This document shows positions 1 through 6,084 of a stretch of DNA of 7,964 bases, piece after piece. The DNA is from Fidelibacterota bacterium. Its GTDB lineage: Bacteria; Fidelibacterota; UBA2242. The stretch covers positions 1 to 7,964 of the forward strand of contig JAFGXZ010000297.1 in NCBI GenBank assembly GCA_016936335.1, read 5' to 3'. A program made the translations under genes and the position numbers. Every line of letters begins with the position of its first letter. Position 1 is the first letter of the stretch. The notes under the pieces were generated by a model. That model ran no database searches. It was not told the origin of the DNA and saw only the letters and a program-made list of their open reading frames with translations.

Positions 1-264
1 AAAGATTAATGTATTGGTGTTTTTATCGAAAATTTCGACTTTATGATTGCCGTAATTCAGCGTGTCAATCAGATTGACCAGACTGCCGGCCCAGACCGGT
101 TCCTCTTTAACCTGGTCGAGGGAGATGGTCGTTTCATCCTTTATTCCGGTGAAATAATAATCTAGCCGCATGGTTTTATTTACAAAATAGTCATCAAAAT
201 CAGGGCCGGTTTTTGCTATTCCGATTGTACCAAACAGGAACAGAAAAAAGATTGATCGCTTCAT
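1..264 (-). CDS. Secreted M64-family (IgA-type) peptidase, N-terminal part, truncated by window edge
   Basis: This reading frame is open for 88 codons from an ATG at 264 to the left edge, so only the N-terminus is present. Residues 1-17 look like a signal peptide: K2 R3, a hydrophobic run at 5-16 and a small residue at A17. The exported part follows the pattern of the N-terminal domain of M64 peptidases: an aromatic-rich D22-F27 segment, MRLDYYFTG (32-40), SLDQV (48-52), EPVWAGS (55-61), NLIDTLNYG (64-72), then VEIFDKNTN (76-84). The catalytic zinc site would lie downstream of the visible part and cannot be checked. A GGAGA ribosome-binding site (269-273) sits 4 nt before the ATG. The gene diverges from ftsE, with 138 nt between the starts. 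M64 enzymes are secreted metallopeptidases; the substrate here is unknown, and the IgA label describes the family rather than a host. I assign the family from remembered motifs; a search of the complete gene for the HExxH zinc motif would settle it. Confidence 0.72.
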   Translation of the reverse strand, partial: MKRSIFFLFLFGTIGIAKTGPDFDDYFVNKTMRLDYYFTGIKDETTISLDQVKEEPVWAGSLVNLIDTLNYGNHKVEIFDKNTNTLIF

Positions 265-287
265 CGTTTCTCCATTTTAACTGTCGG

Positions 288-317
288 CAAATTAGGTAAT
301 TGAATAACGATTATCAA
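288..317 (-). promoter_or_regulatory. Candidate promoter of the M64 peptidase gene
   Basis: Read on the minus strand, TTGATA (317-312) is followed by TAATTTG (294-288), with 20 nt between the TTG and the TA. This resembles the Bacteroidetes promoter (TTG, about 20 nt, TAnnTTTG) but is one base short within the -7 element. It can also be read as a sigma70-like TTGATA with 17-nt spacing, although its -10 is poor. Transcription from it would leave a short leader containing the GGAGA ribosome-binding site at 269-273. Confidence 0.35.
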
Positions 318-355
318 GATCCTTCGTTAAAAATATCGCATTTCTCAGCAAATCC

Positions 356-386
356 TTGTTTGAACAGCGCCAGTGTTTTAAATTTG
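356..386 (+). promoter_or_regulatory. Candidate Bacteroidetes-type promoter of ftsEX
   Basis: TTG at 356-358 is followed after exactly 20 nt by TAAATTTG at 379-386, a full match to the TAnnTTTG -7 consensus known for the Bacteroidetes primary sigma factor. The expected transcription start, a few bases after 386, would leave only about 10 nt before the ftsE ATG at 403. That fits the absence of a recognisable Shine-Dalgarno sequence there. The motif is short, so chance occurrence is possible. Its support comes from its position and from similar spacing upstream of other genes in the window. Confidence 0.45.
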
Positions 387-402
387 AAAAACGTGTTTTC
401 TT

Positions 403-1062
403 ATGATATCGTTTATTAACGCAACATGCAGCTTCCGAAAAAACGCCGGTGTCAAAAACCTGAATTTCAGTATTGACGATGGCGAATTTGTCTTTTTAAC
501 AGGTCCGTCGGGAGCGGGGAAATCGACATTGCTGCGCTTGATTTATATGGACCTTTTTCCTGAGAAGGGCAAAGTACTCATCCGGGATTACGACAGCGCG
601 AAAATCAAGGATCGCCAAATTCCCTTTTTACGCCGTAAAGTGGGGATGATATTTCAGGACTTCCAGCTGTTGAAAGACCGGAACGTCTATCAAAATGTCG
701 CAATCTCGCTTTACGCCTCGCATTATAAAACCCGGGAAATAAAAAGTCGTGTCTATGATATACTAAACCAGGTCGGGCTTGGTCATCGGGTTCACCATAA
801 ACCTTTGGAACTGTCCGGCGGCGAACAACAGCGGGTAGCCATTGCCCGGGCACTGGTAAAAGAACCAATCGTATTATTGGCCGACGAACCTACCGGAAAT
901 CTCGATCCCAGGGTTAGCATTGAACTAATCAATTTACTGTATAAAATCAACAAAAAAGGAACAGCGGTAATCGTTGCGACTCATAATTATAGTCTGATTA
1001 AAAGGGTACCGGGCGCCCGATTAATCCAGATGAACGACGGTGAAATCGCGAGTATCACATGA
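403..1062 (+). CDS. ftsE: Cell division ATP-binding protein FtsE
   Basis: FtsE is the cytoplasmic ATPase that, with FtsX, forms an ABC-type complex at the division septum. It uses ATP hydrolysis to activate periplasmic peptidoglycan hydrolases rather than to transport a substrate. At 219 residues it has the usual family length. All ABC motifs are present: Walker A GPSGAGKST (34-42), Q-loop glutamine Q85 in IFQDFQLL, signature LSGGEQQR (137-144), Walker B VLLADEP with D161 and E162, D-loop around L167-D168, and the switch histidine H194 in ATHN. The ATG at 403 is the only plausible start because an in-frame TGA lies at 385-387. No strong ribosome-binding site precedes it. The last codons overlap ftsX by ATGA, so the two are translationally coupled. 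LolD and MacB ATPases share these motifs; the FtsX partner next door decides the identity. Confidence 0.95.
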   Translation: MISFINATCSFRKNAGVKNLNFSIDDGEFVFLTGPSGAGKSTLLRLIYMDLFPEKGKVLIRDYDSAKIKDRQIPFLRRKVGMIFQDFQLLKDRNVYQNVAISLYASHYKTREIKSRVYDILNQVGLGHRVHHKPLELSGGEQQRVAIARALVKEPIVLLADEPTGNLDPRVSIELINLLYKINKKGTAVIVATHNYSLIKRVPGARLIQMNDGEIASIT

Positions 1063-1922
1063 CGATCCTGTGGTTTTTATTTAAAGAGGGTTTCAAAGGT
1101 TTACTGCGCTCGAAATATTCGGGAGCCTTCTCGATAATCATTATCGCGATCTCAATTATCATGATTGGTTTTGGCTATATCATCGCCCGTGATACGCTTT
1201 TCATGGTAGAGAATATCCGTTCCCAGTTTGATGTGGATATCTTTATTCTGTCAACTGCCGGTTCAGATGAAATCATAGCCTTTGATAAAAAACTACGCCA
1301 AATGAACGAAATTGAACGAGTCATATACATTTCCCCAGAAACTGCTGCCAAGAAATTTAAACAGGAATTTGGCGAGGACATCCTTGATATTCTGGATTAT
1401 AACCCACTGCCGCCATCCTTTACTATCAGTCTGAAGCCGATTTACCGGAACCTAATGAGCGTTGAGGCGATTGCAAATATTCTGCAACGGGATTCCGTCG
1501 TTGACGAGGTGAAATACCGGAAGAATTTTCTTATTATTCTGGAAAAATATCAGCGCATCATTCTGGCCTGTGTGTTAATCGTGTTTGCGGTTTTGACCCT
1601 GATTTCGATTATTCTGACTTCAAATTCAATCAAGATGACCATTTTTGCCCGACGGGATATTATATCCACAATGAAACTGATTGGTGCCACCAATCGTTTC
1701 GTAAAAACGCCCTTCGTCATCGAAGGAACTCTGGAAGGCGGGCTTGGTGCATTGCTGGCCAGTTTGATTATATACGGGATCATTTATGTTCAAAATACCT
1801 ATCTCCAATCCTTTTTTGATTATACTTTAAATGTCAGTTATCAATACTATATTGCGTTACTGCTTTTGGGGTCTTTTTTGGGCTGGGTTGGGAGTCGTCA
1901 GGCAATCCGCAGATTTCTTTAA
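1059..1922 (+). CDS. ftsX: Cell division membrane protein FtsX
   Basis: FtsX is the inner-membrane partner of FtsE; its extracytoplasmic loop passes the ATPase signal to cell-wall amidases or their activators. The 287-residue protein has the expected four-helix layout: a short cytoplasmic N-terminus, TM1 at about 22-43, a periplasmic domain at about 44-165, then TM2 (167-187), TM3 (about 218-244) and TM4 (about 262-279). The periplasmic domain shows FtsX-type features: a segment around residues 83-110 resembling the V-x-x-V-x-Y-I-S plus E-x-A pattern, and NPLPPSF at about 119-125. The cytoplasmic loop carries MKLIGATNRFV (205-215), the conserved FtsX/MacB-type contact with the ATPase. The ATG overlaps the ftsE stop (ATGA). 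No M23-type or EnvC-like amidase activator gene follows; the next gene, grpE, is 243 nt away. Confidence 0.94.
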   Translation: MTILWFLFKEGFKGLLRSKYSGAFSIIIIAISIIMIGFGYIIARDTLFMVENIRSQFDVDIFILSTAGSDEIIAFDKKLRQMNEIERVIYISPETAAKKFKQEFGEDILDILDYNPLPPSFTISLKPIYRNLMSVEAIANILQRDSVVDEVKYRKNFLIILEKYQRIILACVLIVFAVLTLISIILTSNSIKMTIFARRDIISTMKLIGATNRFVKTPFVIEGTLEGGLGALLASLIIYGIIYVQNTYLQSFFDYTLNVSYQYYIALLLLGSFLGWVGSRQAIRRFL

Positions 1923-1962
1923 GAACAATCATAAATGAATGAAAACCATCTGACCTTTTTGC

Positions 1963-1993
1963 TTGGATAAGCTTGACAGTACGAGTATATTTT
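1963..1993 (+). promoter_or_regulatory. Candidate promoter for grpE-dnaJ
   Basis: TTG at 1963-1965 is followed after 20 nt by TATATTTT at 1986-1993, one base off the Bacteroidetes -7 consensus TAnnTTTG. A TTGACA at 1973-1978 lies within the spacer but has no good -10 at 16-18 nt, so a plain sigma70 promoter is less likely. Use of this promoter would give grpE a leader of roughly 165 nt. No CIRCE element (TTAGCACTC-N9-GAGTGCTAA) or clear sigma32-type promoter is visible, so control by HrcA is not supported here. Confidence 0.32.
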
Positions 1994-2019
1994 ACGGCTC
2001 TATGGAATTGTATCAAGTG

Positions 2020-2097
2020 TCATAATGTCCGAACAGTTATTAGGGTTTATTTGCCGGGTTTTAGGTATGTCAGTCATTATGAAGTTATTTAGTAACT
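2020..2097 (+). promoter_or_regulatory. grpE leader region with inverted repeats
   Basis: Within the 243-nt gap between ftsX and grpE, TCATAATG (2020-2027) is the reverse complement of CATTATGA (2075-2082), giving an 8-bp pairing that encloses 47 nt. Just downstream, AGTTA (2083-2087) and TAACT (2093-2097) can form a 5-bp stem with a 5-nt loop. The structures are AT-rich and weak. They could be a temperature-sensitive leader fold or operator half-sites, or could be chance. The rest of the gap shows no gene, RNA or terminator that I recognise. Confidence 0.2.
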
Positions 2098-2148
2098 GGT
2101 ATTATTGTTGCAAGTAAGGACCGGCCTGTATTTATTAGAAAGTCAAAT

Positions 2149-2154
2149 GAGGAG
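2149..2154 (+). promoter_or_regulatory. Ribosome-binding site that decides the grpE TTG start
   Basis: GAGGAG, the strongest Shine-Dalgarno match in the window, lies 11 nt before TTG at 2166. An in-frame TGA at 2148-2150 excludes any earlier start. The first in-frame ATG, at 2256, lies 30 codons downstream and has no comparable site. This supports initiation at TTG, at slightly long spacing. Confidence 0.6.
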
Positions 2155-2165
2155 CAAAAAAAGCA

Positions 2166-2708
2166 TTGAATAAGAAAGTGACTCAAACTAGAACAAAAAA
2201 AACCACAAAAAGCAGGTCGGACCATGAAAAACCAGCCGCCCATGAGAAAGAACTCATGGATAAACTAACGGAATGTGAACAGCTGTTGTATGATAGTAAC
2301 GAAAAGTATTTACGCCTGGCAGCGGATTTTGACAATTACCGGAAACGTACTCAGAAAGAAATGGGTGATATCATCGAGTATGCCGGTGAAAAAGTATTGC
2401 GCAATATTTTACCCATACTGGATGATTTTGAACGAGCAGTGCTGAATCAAGAAAATAATGAAGAACCTGATGAAACTCTGCAAAAAGGTCTGGAAATGAT
2501 TTATAAAAAATTCATCAAGACCTTATCGGATATGGATGTAAAACCTATGGAAACGGTGAATCAGCCCTTTGATCCGGATTTGCACCATGCCGTAATGGCA
2601 AAGGAAGTCGAGAATGTGGAAGCGGATATTGTACTTGAGGAGTTTGAAAAAGGATACCTGTTTAAAAAGCATGTTTTACGGCATGCAAAAGTTGTGGTTA
2701 GTAAATAA
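2166..2708 (+). CDS. grpE: Nucleotide exchange factor GrpE
   Basis: GrpE is a cytoplasmic homodimer that releases ADP from DnaK, resetting the Hsp70 folding cycle. The 180-residue protein has the family layout. A Lys/Thr/Glu-rich, probably disordered N-terminus (about 1-28) is followed by a long coiled-coil helix (about 29-92) containing DFDNYRKR (54-61) and ILPILDDFERAV (81-92). A C-terminal beta domain then carries FDPDLHHAV (135-143) and the closing GYLFKKHVLRHAKVVV (163-178). The last motif usually reads R-V-L-R-P-A; here it has H at 173 where proline is common. The start is TTG, chosen from the GAGGAG site and the upstream in-frame stop. dnaJ begins 2 nt after the stop, so the two are almost certainly cotranscribed. 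dnaK and hrcA are not in the window. Confidence 0.94.
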   Translation: MNKKVTQTRTKKTTKSRSDHEKPAAHEKELMDKLTECEQLLYDSNEKYLRLAADFDNYRKRTQKEMGDIIEYAGEKVLRNILPILDDFERAVLNQENNEEPDETLQKGLEMIYKKFIKTLSDMDVKPMETVNQPFDPDLHHAVMAKEVENVEADIVLEEFEKGYLFKKHVLRHAKVVVSK

Positions 2709-2710
2709 TT

Positions 2711-3847
2711 ATGGCTCGTGATTATTATGAAGTATTAGGAGTTACTAAAGGAGCTTCCGACGATGAAATTAAAAAAGCGTATCGGAAGCTGGCAATGAAA
2801 TATCATCCGGATAAAAATCCTGGCGACAAAACATCTGAGGAAAAATTTAAAGAAGCTGCGGAAGCCTATTCGGTTTTAACCGATTCACAAAAGCGCCAGA
2901 TGTACGATCAGTTCGGCCATGCCGGGCTGAAAAATAATGGATTTGGTGGCTCATCCGGATTTAGTGGCGGCGGGTTTGATCCTTTTGATATTTTTCGTGA
3001 AGTTTTTGGCAGTGGCGGTGGATTCAGTGGTTTTGAGGATCTGTTCGGTGGCGGAACCCGGCGCTCAAGAGGTGGTTCACGTGCCGGTAGTGATTTGAAA
3101 ATAAAATTGGCATTGACCCTTGAAGATATTAATGAGGGTGTCACTAAAAAGATAAAAATTAAACGAATGGATCCCTGTGCGACCTGCGATGGCACCGGTT
3201 CAAAACCAGGTACTTCCAGAATCACCTGTCCTGTTTGTCACGGATCCGGTGAAATCCGGGAAATGACGCGCTCTATTTTTGGGCAGATGGTCAACGTGCG
3301 ACCCTGTTCCAACTGTAATGGCGAAGGCTCCGTTGCGGAACAGCGCTGTTCTACGTGTGAAGGTGACGGTCGGGTCAGAGGAATGCGGGAAATCTCGGTT
3401 CAGGTTCCAGCCGGAGTCAGTAATGGCAATTACATGACTATGAGTGGCGAGGGCAATATCGGACCACGGAAGGGAACCCGCGGCGATTTAATCGTGATAT
3501 TTGAAGAAAAAGAGCATGATATTTTTATCCGGAATGAGGATAATATTTATGTAAATCTTCATATCTCGACCGCGGAAGCAGTATTGGGTACTGAAGTGGA
3601 AATTCCGACTCTGAACGGCAGAGTGAAATTGACAATCCCCAGTGGTACTCAAAGTGGTAAAATGTTGCGGCTGAAGCAGAAGGGTATTCCACATCTGCAC
3701 CATCATGGTCGGGGTGACCAGATTGTGCGAGTTCAGGTTGACGTGTCAAAAAATCCCAGCACTCTTGAGAAAAAGTTATATAAAGAGATCCTTGATGTTG
3801 AAAAAAAACGGGGTGCCGTCATAAACCGATTTAGCAAAATCGAATGA
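2711..3847 (+). CDS. dnaJ: Type I Hsp40 chaperone DnaJ
   Basis: DnaJ binds unfolded proteins, delivers them to DnaK and stimulates its ATPase in the cytoplasm. The protein is 378 residues, normal for a type I member, with all domains in order. The J-domain (about 4-68) has the essential HPD at 32-34. A Gly/Phe-rich linker (about 73-117) includes a repeated Asp-Phe-Phe-Gly-type composition. The zinc-binding region has four intact CxxCxGxG repeats at 156-163, 173-180, 199-206 and 213-220. The C-terminal substrate-binding barrels (about 221-345) contain the usual GRGDQIVRV segment. The ATG follows the grpE stop by 2 nt without a strong ribosome-binding site, suggesting translational coupling. 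The linker and zinc repeats separate it from CbpA and short J-proteins. Nothing is missing or unusual. Confidence 0.96.
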   Translation: MARDYYEVLGVTKGASDDEIKKAYRKLAMKYHPDKNPGDKTSEEKFKEAAEAYSVLTDSQKRQMYDQFGHAGLKNNGFGGSSGFSGGGFDPFDIFREVFGSGGGFSGFEDLFGGGTRRSRGGSRAGSDLKIKLALTLEDINEGVTKKIKIKRMDPCATCDGTGSKPGTSRITCPVCHGSGEIREMTRSIFGQMVNVRPCSNCNGEGSVAEQRCSTCEGDGRVRGMREISVQVPAGVSNGNYMTMSGEGNIGPRKGTRGDLIVIFEEKEHDIFIRNEDNIYVNLHISTAEAVLGTEVEIPTLNGRVKLTIPSGTQSGKMLRLKQKGIPHLHHHGRGDQIVRVQVDVSKNPSTLEKKLYKEILDVEKKRGAVINRFSKIE

Positions 3848-3853
3848 CCGGAT

Positions 3854-3869
3854 AATCCAAATTTGGATT
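3854..3869. repeat. Perfect 16-bp palindrome between dnaJ and the comEA-like gene
   Basis: AATCCAAATTTGGATT equals its own reverse complement over all 16 bases. It lies 6 nt after the dnaJ stop and 32 nt before the next ATG. As a hairpin it would have only about six pairs around an AATT loop, and the nearest T-run (3883-3887) is 13 nt away, so it is a poor terminator. A dyad operator for a dimeric regulator is the more natural reading; its end overlaps the candidate TTG element at 3868-3870. Confidence 0.5.
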
Positions 3870-3898
3870 GATGATAAATAGATTTTTATTTATATTCA
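3868..3898 (+). promoter_or_regulatory. Weak candidate promoter for the comEA-like operon
   Basis: TTG at 3868-3870 is followed after 20 nt by TATATTCA at 3891-3898. This matches TA and the first TT of TAnnTTTG but misses the last two bases. The spacing equals that of the stronger candidates upstream of ftsE and grpE, which is the main reason to list it. If real, the transcript would start almost at the ATG (3902). Readthrough from grpE-dnaJ is an equally good explanation for expression of the downstream genes. Confidence 0.2.
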
Positions 3899-3901
3899 GA
3901 A

Positions 3902-4339
3902 ATGCTAAATTTGACACGCCAGGAAAGATTAGTGATTCAGTTTCTGGTACTGTTCTTTGTAGTTGGAACGGCAATTCATTTGATCAGGGAAAAGAGCATT
4001 CCGGAGAATATACTGAAAATATCCGGAAATATCGGTGAAGCAAGTGACTTTAAAGTCTCTGCTGAAAAAGTGGATTCACTCTATTTTTCTGATCGGCAAG
4101 CACCAGCGCCGGAAGTCATTTTACCACAAACGGTTTCCGAATCTCGGAAGATTAATTTGAATCAAGCCACTCTTGAAGAGCTGATGCGATTACCAAAGAT
4201 TGGCGAGGTAACGGCGCAACGGATAATCAATTATCGCATAGCGCATAATGGATTTGCAAACATTGATGAATTGAAAAATGTTAAAGGTATTGGCGAAAAA
4301 ACACTGGAACGAATAAAAAACGAGGTTAGCATTGAGTAA
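3902..4339 (+). CDS. Membrane-anchored ComEA-like helix-hairpin-helix protein
   Basis: The 145-residue protein has one N-terminal transmembrane segment (about 10-28), a low-complexity linker (about 30-80) and a C-terminal ComEA-type domain (about 83-142). The domain opens with KINLNQATLEELMRLP (83-98). It carries two helix-hairpin-helix turns, PKIGEVTAQRI (98-108) and VKGIGEKTLERI (127-138), joined by the typical GFANIDELKNV segment. Such domains bind DNA without sequence specificity. In transformable bacteria, ComEA captures incoming DNA outside the cytoplasmic membrane, and the anchor here fits that placement. A short anchored HhH protein with no uptake role cannot be excluded, so I give no symbol. 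The start has no strong ribosome-binding site. The stop overlaps the next gene by 8 nt, so they form one operon. Confidence is high for the domain, moderate for DNA uptake. Confidence 0.85.
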   Translation: MLNLTRQERLVIQFLVLFFVVGTAIHLIREKSIPENILKISGNIGEASDFKVSAEKVDSLYFSDRQAPAPEVILPQTVSESRKINLNQATLEELMRLPKIGEVTAQRIINYRIAHNGFANIDELKNVKGIGEKTLERIKNEVSIE

Positions 4340-5108
4340 GGAAGTTGAAGAGTATATTGACGATACTCCCATATTTAAACCAACACTTGTCAAAGCGTTA
4401 AATTATGTTGCCATGTTATTGGCCTTTGTACTTATCATCGTAATTTATGTCCCTTCCGTAATTTGGGAACAGGAGGATGCTGTCCGCAACGAAGGACGCC
4501 GGCGTATGGTGATATTAAATGAAGTCCAAAAATATTATCATCAGATGACCAGTGAATACCAGACTAACCCAGTTACAGCAATGAATGTCATCAGCGCTGT
4601 TCGGGACAGTACCCGGGCAGACAGTAATTATTTTGGCGAACAGCACCTCACTATTGAGGATGGCAGATTTAAGTTAAATGTACCGAAGAAATTCTATACA
4701 TATTTTGATACAACCTTTGCCTTTTCCTATAAAAAGAAAGATACACTGATCGATACAACCTATAAAGTAACGAAGTGGAACAATGAATTATTTACCTGGG
4801 ATACACTTTATATTTTGGCAGATCGGTGGCGTGTTCTTGAATCCGATTCTTCTTATGGCGATGTTGTTGGTGTTGAACAATCTGAACGTATTATGGAAAA
4901 TACCTATTATCGACCTTATTATCTGACGGAAAAAATTGCAAAGAGTCCCTTGATTGATGAATTCTATATTTTCAGCTCTGATTCAGACGGATACAGGATT
5001 AAAGATCCTATAAAAGGTGTGTATAAAGAGCGAAAATATTTTTTCTTTACATTTAAAGACACATGTCAGGGGTGGATAGAAAACGATCAGAAGAGCTGGG
5101 ATAACTAA
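4332..5108 (+). CDS. Single-pass inner-membrane protein of unknown function, large periplasmic domain
   Basis: I do not recognise this 258-residue family. It starts at TTG 4332, inside the end of the comEA-like gene, with GAGG at 4322-4325 as a likely ribosome-binding site. The next in-frame ATG lies within the membrane helix and would disrupt it. Residues 1-20 are acidic and cytoplasmic, 21-44 form one transmembrane helix, and the rest should be periplasmic. After the membrane comes a charged helix, RNEGRRRMVILNEVQKYYHQ (52-71), followed by a segment around EYQTN. This resembles the layout of pilin-like scaffolds and of single-pass proteins in FCB genomes, where a helix leads to a Q-x-x-Y pattern. 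No prepilin peptidase site (G then F-T-x-x-E) is present, so it is not a classical pseudopilin. The remainder is rich in aromatic residues, Asp and Thr, as in beta structure. It lies 22 nt before the PilM-like gene; a role in the same envelope complex is inference. Confidence 0.8.
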   Translation: MSKEVEEYIDDTPIFKPTLVKALNYVAMLLAFVLIIVIYVPSVIWEQEDAVRNEGRRRMVILNEVQKYYHQMTSEYQTNPVTAMNVISAVRDSTRADSNYFGEQHLTIEDGRFKLNVPKKFYTYFDTTFAFSYKKKDTLIDTTYKVTKWNNELFTWDTLYILADRWRVLESDSSYGDVVGVEQSERIMENTYYRPYYLTEKIAKSPLIDEFYIFSSDSDGYRIKDPIKGVYKERKYFFFTFKDTCQGWIENDQKSWDN

Positions 5109-5130
5109 TCAGTATAACCAGGAAAACTAA

Positions 5131-6084
5131 ATGATTTGTGTAAGCTTCTCTGAAGAGTCTGTTCGATATGGGCAGTTAATTAAAAATGGAGAAGATTACG
5201 TAATCGAAACTGTTCAAAAGTTCCCTTTATCAATTCCATTTTTACCAGAAAATGTCTCCAATCCGCAATTTGGCAAATCCCTGGAAAAGGCGTTTCTGGA
5301 TATTCGTTCAAACCTGCCAAAGCCGGACAGTTATGTTGCAGTAACGCTTCCTGCGATCTGGTTTGATATCAGTTCTCAGAGTATTGATACGGGTCTGTCG
5401 GAAGAGAATCTGGAAGAAGCGCTAAACTGGAAGATATCAAAACGCCTTGGAGCAGTGGTTGACCAAAAATTTGTTCAGCATTATCCACTTTCTAAGAAAT
5501 CCGGATCCGAGCAATCGTATCTGACAATCTCCTACTTTAAAGAACTTGGCAAGCTGCTTTTAATCGCATCCCAGAGCGCTGATCTCAACATTCACATAAT
5601 GGATATCGATCTGTTCAGTGCCGCTTTGGCAATTGAGCAATTGGAAGATATAGGCAAACATGAAAAATGGGCGATATGGTTGGTAGGCGAACAGGTTCAT
5701 GATCTGATTGTAATTGATTCAGGTGATTTCAGACAATTATGCCGGTTTAATTTTTCCGATATGGAAAATTATACCATATTGCATAAAAGTTCTGCCGACG
5801 ATATCGGAGAAAAAGTGATCGCAGACATTAATGGTATCCGAACATTTGAACTGGAGAATTTCAGTGCTGTAGATCGTATATATTTTTATAGTTATTCGGT
5901 CGACTCTGAGTTCTTTAATATGTTGTTGACCTATGATATTGACAACCTGAAAAACATTGATACTTTTGAGAAACATAAACCCCTTGATCTCTATCAAGAA
6001 GATGGCAGTGGTACCGGTGCAATGTGCCAGTACATTGATTTATTAGGTTTAATGTTTCGAAAAATGCCAAAGGAACTCAGATGA
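5131..6084 (+). CDS. PilM/GspL-like actin-fold protein (divergent)
   Basis: This 317-residue protein has no signal peptide or membrane helix and should be cytoplasmic. Its pattern is that of PilM, the actin-like protein of type IV pilus machines that binds the N-terminal peptide of PilN. It shows a short N-terminal strand pair (2-5, 11-17), VAVTLPAIWFDI (69-80), then an acidic helix ending in EEALNWKISKRLG (95-107). PilM proteins place a conserved V-x-W-x-x-x-x near the same point. A later strand-turn-strand unit around WAIWLVGEQVHDLIVIDSGD occupies the position of the second phosphate loop. Both nucleotide loops look degenerate: the usual D-I-G-x-x-x at the start reads S-F-S-E-E-S (5-10), and the second D-I-G is replaced by L-V-G-E. 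AGGA at 5120-5123 precedes the ATG by 7 nt. The stop overlaps the next gene by ATGA, as pilM often does with pilN. Similarity is weak; gene order and partner carry much of the call. Confidence 0.55.
   Translation: MICVSFSEESVRYGQLIKNGEDYVIETVQKFPLSIPFLPENVSNPQFGKSLEKAFLDIRSNLPKPDSYVAVTLPAIWFDISSQSIDTGLSEENLEEALNWKISKRLGAVVDQKFVQHYPLSKKSGSEQSYLTISYFKELGKLLLIASQSADLNIHIMDIDLFSAALAIEQLEDIGKHEKWAIWLVGEQVHDLIVIDSGDFRQLCRFNFSDMENYTILHKSSADDIGEKVIADINGIRTFELENFSAVDRIYFYSYSVDSEFFNMLLTYDIDNLKNIDTFEKHKPLDLYQEDGSGTGAMCQYIDLLGLMFRKMPKELR

Noticed and set aside
605..868. Reverse-strand open frame opposite ftsE
   Set aside because: It is wholly inside ftsE, Arg/Pro-rich and without homology I recognise; a shadow of the coding strand.
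403..1922. ftsEX as a LolCDE or MacB-type transporter
   Set aside because: The membrane partner has four helices and a short FtsX-type periplasmic domain with the NPLP segment, not the large domain of LolC/E or MacB.
1973..1978. Perfect TTGACA as a sigma70 -35 box for grpE
   Set aside because: No reasonable TATAAT-like hexamer lies 16-18 nt downstream; TATGGA at 2001 is 22 nt away. The overlapping TTG-N20-TATATTTT reading is better.
2908..3225. Reverse-strand open frame of 105 codons opposite dnaJ
   Set aside because: It lies entirely within the Gly-rich linker and zinc region of a certain dnaJ. Its Pro-rich translation mirrors the Gly codons, with no ribosome-binding site or recognisable domain.
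3848..3901. Rho-independent terminator after dnaJ
   Set aside because: The 16-bp palindrome has almost no loop and an AT-rich short stem, and the T-run is 13 nt downstream, so the terminator geometry is absent.
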